From positions 372,001 to 436,000 of the forward strand of contig CANMGU010000001.1 in the NCBI GenBank assembly GCA_947497455.1: a stretch of DNA of 64,000 nt, written 5' to 3'. The position numbers and the translations under genes were made by a program. The notes beneath the pieces were generated by a model that ran no database searches, was not told where the DNA came from, and saw only the letters and a list, made by a program, of their open reading frames with translations. The DNA comes from an uncultured Sphingomonadaceae bacterium. GTDB lineage: Bacteria; Pseudomonadota; Alphaproteobacteria; Sphingomonadales; Sphingomonadaceae. Positions 55,201 through 61,200 of the stretch are shown piece after piece (the stretch's first letter is position 1; every line of letters starts with the position of its first letter).

Positions 55201-58200
55201 TTGAAATTACCGGCTATGACTCGACGCAAGCTAGCGTGTCGCGCCTTTATAAGGGTGATGATGGTCTGGTCATTACCTTTGCAGGCGGCGGTGAAGATCG
55301 TTTGACAATATTGAACATGCTGGATGGCAATGTTGAAGATACCGTTGAAGAGATTGCATTTGCCGATGGTGTGATCTGGACGGTCGCTGATGTTCTCAAT
55401 CTTCTTGACAATAATGCACCTGTTACTCGTGACGACGGGTTCTTCACGGTTATCGAAGGGGACGTGCTGTCCGTTGGCTCTGCGCAGTTAATTGCCAATG
55501 ATTTTGACCCTGACGGGGACGAAATCTCATTGTTCTCCGTAGGGAATAGTGAGCATGGTAGTGTTAGCATTGAGCCCGATGGTTCGATCCTTTACACTCC
55601 CGAAGCTGGATTTAGCGGACTAACAAGTTTTGACTATGTTATTTCTGATGGCCGTAATGGTCTAACCACACAAACTGTCTCGGTTCGCGTAAGACCTTTT
55701 GCAACGGCCAATGATGATAGCGGATTGGTTGCTGATGAAGATGAGACAGTCATTATCAGCTCTGCGCGTTTGCTCGCGAACGATACAGATGGCGATCTGC
55801 TGCTCATTTCACAGGTTAAAGATGCGCTAAATGGCTCTGTATCGCTGGCGACTAATGGGGATGTGACATTCACTCCAGATGCGGACTATGTAGGTGAAGC
55901 CGGATTTACCTATGTCGCGAATACACCCGAAGGCGGTGTCGCCGAGGCGCGGGTTACGCTCGATATTCTCCCAGTAAACGACAATCCAGTTGCACGAAAT
56001 GATAGTGGGTTTTCAACTGACGAGAACCTTCCGTTTACAATCTCGGCTGCTGAATTGCTGGCGAATGACACCGATATAGACGGCGATGTGCTGTCGATCG
56101 AGAGTGTTGAAGGTGATGGTAATATCACCGCTGACTTGCAAGCCGATGGTTCAATCCTGATCACACCAACAGGCGAGTTTTTTGGTCCGGCTCAGTTCAC
56201 ATATGGCATATTGGATGGCGCAGGCGGCAGCGCCACGGCAACAGCTTTTGTAGATGTGGTTTCGGTGAATGATGCACCGATCCTGCTACCCGACGGCGGT
56301 TATGTGACGCGTGAAGATGAGCAAATCATCATAACGGCTGCGGACTTTCTCTTGAACGACGTTGATCCCGATGGTGATGTGTTGACTGTCACGTCTGTTG
56401 GCGGCGGCATTGGTGGAAATGCGACCTTGTTCGCAAATGGTGAAATTGTTTTCAATCCATCCAATAACTTCAACGGCATGGCCAGCTTCCGTTACACTGT
56501 TTCGGATGGACAGGGCGCCTTTGTTTCGGAGCGGGTCTCTGTTGAAGTAACGCCGCTCAATGATCGGCCGTTCACGAATTCAGATACATATCGCCGCACC
56601 GGCACTCGCTTTTTGCCATTGGTCGGAACGGAAGACGAGGTGCTAGTCATAGATCCGGCCATATTGCTGCAAAATGATGGTGATGTTGATGGCGATACGA
56701 TCGCTCTCGAGACGGTTAGCTTTGCCCAGAACGGCAGCGTGGAAATCGGTGAAGACGGTCTTATCTATTTCACACCTGACCCCGATTATTGGGGTGGAGC
56801 GAGCTTCTATTATGTCATCAGTGATGGCAACGGTGGCGTCAACGCCGGCAAGACCAATCTGTATTTTGATCCTGTCAGTGATGCACCACCTGTAGCGCAG
56901 GCTGATTTTGCAAGCACCCAGGAAGACAATTCTTTCATCATTACGCGAGCCGAATTGCTGGCCAATGATACCGATATTGATGATGATGTGCTTGACATTA
57001 TCTCAATCAGTGCGGGGGCAAAAATTGCGAGTGTCTCGTTCACCGAGAATGGCGATATACTAGTGGTTCCGGTTGCGAACGCCAATGGCAATGGCAATTT
57101 CACTTATGTGGTTACAGACAATGCCAACGGAACGGACACCGGCAATGTTGTTGTAAATATTGGCGCGGTTAACGATGCGCCAATAGCCAACCCGGATGCT
57201 GGTTGGCAGACCTCGCTAAACGCACCGCTGATTGTCCGGATTTCTAATTTGATCGCTAATGACCGCGATGTGGAATGGAAGCCGCTTCCCGGCCAACCAA
57301 TAACACCGCCCTATCTGGAATTTTTGGGTGCACAAAGCCCGTCCGCTGGAACAATATCCGAATATCAGGGCGAATTTCTTGTCATTGAGTTTGAGCAAGA
57401 TTTCTCTGGCGATATAGATTTTGAATATCTGCTGGGCGATAATCAGGAGGGTGTCAGCACCGGTGATGTCATCGGAGAGGTTTCTGCAGTATTTGCTGAC
57501 GTCATTACTGGCACCAACCGCCGTGATCTGTTGATTGGTACCGCTCTTGGAGAGCGTATCGAGGGCTTGGACGGCAATGATGATATCTATGGTCGCGGCG
57601 GCGATGACTATTTCGTCGGCGGCGATGGCGCTGACCGTTTGGATGGCGGAGAAGGCGTAGATACCATCTCTTACGAAGGTTCCAATATCGGTGTCCGTAT
57701 GGATATCCTTACCCGGGTTGGGCAAGGCGGTCATGCGCAAGGTGACTTGCTATTCTCTATCGAAAATATTGTTGGTTCTAATTTCCGTGACCAGTTGTTC
57801 GGAAATCTAGAAGATAACCGGCTTGAAGGTGCTGGTGGGAACGACTTGCTTGAAGGGCGAGCCGGAAGTGACTCTCTATTTGGCGAAAGCGGCGATGACA
57901 CGCTCATTGGCGGAGCAGATAGTGATCTGCTCGATGGCGGCGATGATATTGATACCGCTGATTATTCAGCATCAGCGACCGGAGTTTCGGTTTCTCTTGA
58001 AAATGGAACGGCCACCGGTGGAGATGCTGAGGGAGATACGCTGGTCTCAATTGAAAATCTTCGTGGGTCAGAATTGGCTGATGTTCTGGAAGGCGATGGC
58101 AATGCGAACATATTGCGAGGCGGTCGCGGTGATGATGTCTTAGCTGGCAATGATGGCGATGATCTAATTGAGGGTGGTCGCGGAGCCGACAGTTTGGCCG

Positions 58201-61200
58201 GTGGTGCTGGATTAGATACGCTGGATTACAGCATCTCGGCAGAAGCTGTTTCGGTCTCGCTGGAAACGCAAGCGGTAAGCGGGGGAGATGCCGAAGGCGA
58301 CACAATTTCGGGCTTCGAGAATGTCTTGGGATCTGCTCATGATGACGTTCTGATCGGCGATGATGGCGATAATATCATTAGTGGCAATGCCGGGGCTGAC
58401 CAGATTACGGGCGGACTTGGGTTTGACGTAGCAGATTACAGCAACTCTTTTGCAGGTGTGACGGTCGATCTGGCAACTGGGCTTGGCAGCGGCGCAGATG
58501 CTGAGGGTGATATTTTGGTCGGTATAGAGGCTCTGAAAGGCTCCAATTCTGCCGACAGTTTGTTCGGGGATGCGAATGCCAACCGTTTTGACGGTGGTTT
58601 GGGCAACGATATTTACGAAGGCCGTGCCGGATCGGACCAATATCTATTCGGGTTTGGATCTGCCAAAGATATCGCCCGAGAAGCTGGGGCAGCGGCTGAT
58701 ATTGATCAGGTAATTTTGGGAACCGGTATCAGTCAGTCCGATGTGAGCTTCGTCCGTGATGGCGATACCCTCATCATTGAATTGGAGCGTGCAGACAACT
58801 TCATTCTCGATACGCTGACAATCGAAAATCACTATCTCGACAATGAAAGCGGCATTGAAGAAGTGGTGTTTGATGACGGTACAATCCTCGATCGAGCAGA
58901 TATTCTGGCCGCATCGCGGGACGGCAGACTCAATGCAGCAGATGACATAGTCCGCTTCGCGGATGAAGATGTCAGCTTTAACTTTGAAGGCGCGCTGCTT
59001 CTCGAAAATGACGCCGAAACTGACGTTGAAAGCCTTGTCATTGTTGATATCGGCCTTGGTGAGGGTGGTAGCGCTGTTCTGGAGGCCGATGGAAGCATAA
59101 CGTTCACCGGTGATCAGGATTTCAACGGTGATGCTTTCTTCAGCTATACTATCGAAGATCCATTCGGGCGGCGCAGTTCGGCAACAGCCAAAGTTGTCGT
59201 CTTGCCTGTCAACGATGCTCCCATCTCCTCTGATGATGCCGGGTTCGTGACCAACGAAGACACGACAATATCAATCAGTTTTGCAGATCTGCTTGCCAAT
59301 GATTTCGATATTGATGGCGACAGTTTGACTATTGTCAGTGTGGGAAGACCGCGCGATGAAAATGGTGAAATCATTGAAACACGTGGTTTTGGTGATGCCC
59401 GCATTTCCGGTTCCAATGTGAACTTCGATCCCGGGACTGACTTTTCCGGAATCGCCACTTTCAGCTATGTTGTCTCTGACGGCAATGGCGGTTTTGATCG
59501 ATCGAATGTTACGGTCTTGGTCAATCCGGTTAATGATGCACCTCGTCCGCGGACAGACGAATTCCGCCGCCGGATGAACCAAAATGTTACAACTACGATC
59601 AGTTCTCTGCTTGCAAATGACCGCGATCCGGAAGGCGATGCTATCAGTTTCGTTGAACTTGGAACGGCGACCAATGGCTCTGTCTTCCAATCGGGTAATG
59701 ATATTTTCTTTACTCCGGATCAGGACTTTCTTGGCAACGCAAGCTTTACCTATGTTGTTGAAGATACCAGCGGCGCGCGATCAATTGGAAATGTTGAAAT
59801 CAATTTCCGTCCGCTGAATGATGCACCAACCGCAAGAAATGACAGCTTCGAAACGGAGGAAGATGTCGCCATCGTCATTACCCAGGCGCAGCTGCTTGGC
59901 AATGATACTGACCCCAATGGTGATGAACTGGTTGTTTCCCGCCTCGATCTGTTTCCTGACAAGGGGACTGTCGCATTCAATGAGAATGGCGACATATTGT
60001 TCACGCCAAAAGCCAATTTCAACGGTATCGCCTCCTTCGATTATTGGATTTCGGATGGAGAAGCAGAAGATGGCGCGGTTGTTACGATCGACATCAGACC
60101 GGAAAACGGTAATCCGTTTGTCAACGATGATGGACCTTTCATTATCGATATGGATGAAGCTTACCGCTTCACTCCAGCCGATCTTTTTGCAAATGACGGT
60201 GATCCAGATGGCGATGTTATCGAATTTGTTGGCGTTGTTGCAACCAACGGAAGCGTAAGGATTGAAGGTAGCAATATTATCTTCACGCCCTTCGCTGGTT
60301 TCACAGGCGCCGCCAGCTTTGTTTATAGTGCGATCGACGGGAAGGGCGGCATTTCTGAAACAAGCGCGCTTGTGACGATTGATGTTCAAGATCTTCCGGA
60401 ACTGCCTGTTGCAGCGCCAGATGCATTTGCAATTACCGAAGATCAGCAACTTATTCTGACCGCAGATCAATTGCTTGCCAACGACAGTGACGAGGAGGGT
60501 GCAACGCTTCGTCTTGTATCTGTCGGCGCGGCGATAGACGGAACCGTGGAAATAGATGCGTTGGGCAATATTATATTTACGCCAAATGCCAACTTTGCAG
60601 GCCAGACAAGCTTTGAATATGTCGTAACGGACGATTCTGAAGGCGAAGTCACTGGTTTGGTCACTATCGACGTGGATCCCGTCAATGATGCGCCGATCAT
60701 CAGTGCAGCGCTTGCAGACGCCGTATTCGATGAAGACAATGCGATCGATATCGCGTTACCAATGGAAACCTTCACGGATGCTGATGGAGACGCTTTGACG
60801 ATTAGCGCCACTTTAGCAGGCGGTTCAGATCTGCCCGCATGGTTGATGTTCGATGGAACACGTTTTGTTGGAACACCACCGCTCGATTTTAACGGAGCAC
60901 TTGAAATTGTTGTTAAAGCCGATGATGGATTGTTGTCGGTCGAAGACAATTTTGTACTTACCATTGATCCTGTAAATGATGCGCCGGTCCTGGCACTGGT
61001 GCTGGCCGATCAAAATATACTGGAAGACACGGTCGTTAATTTTGCCCTTCCGGATGGCATGTTCACCGATGTTGACAGCGAGATTTCAGTATCCAGCACT
61101 TTGCAGGATGGTTCAGACCTTCCGGCTTGGCTAACTTTTGATGGATTTCGATTTACAGGCATGCCGCCACAGGACTTTAACGGAACGTTGGCAGTTGTCG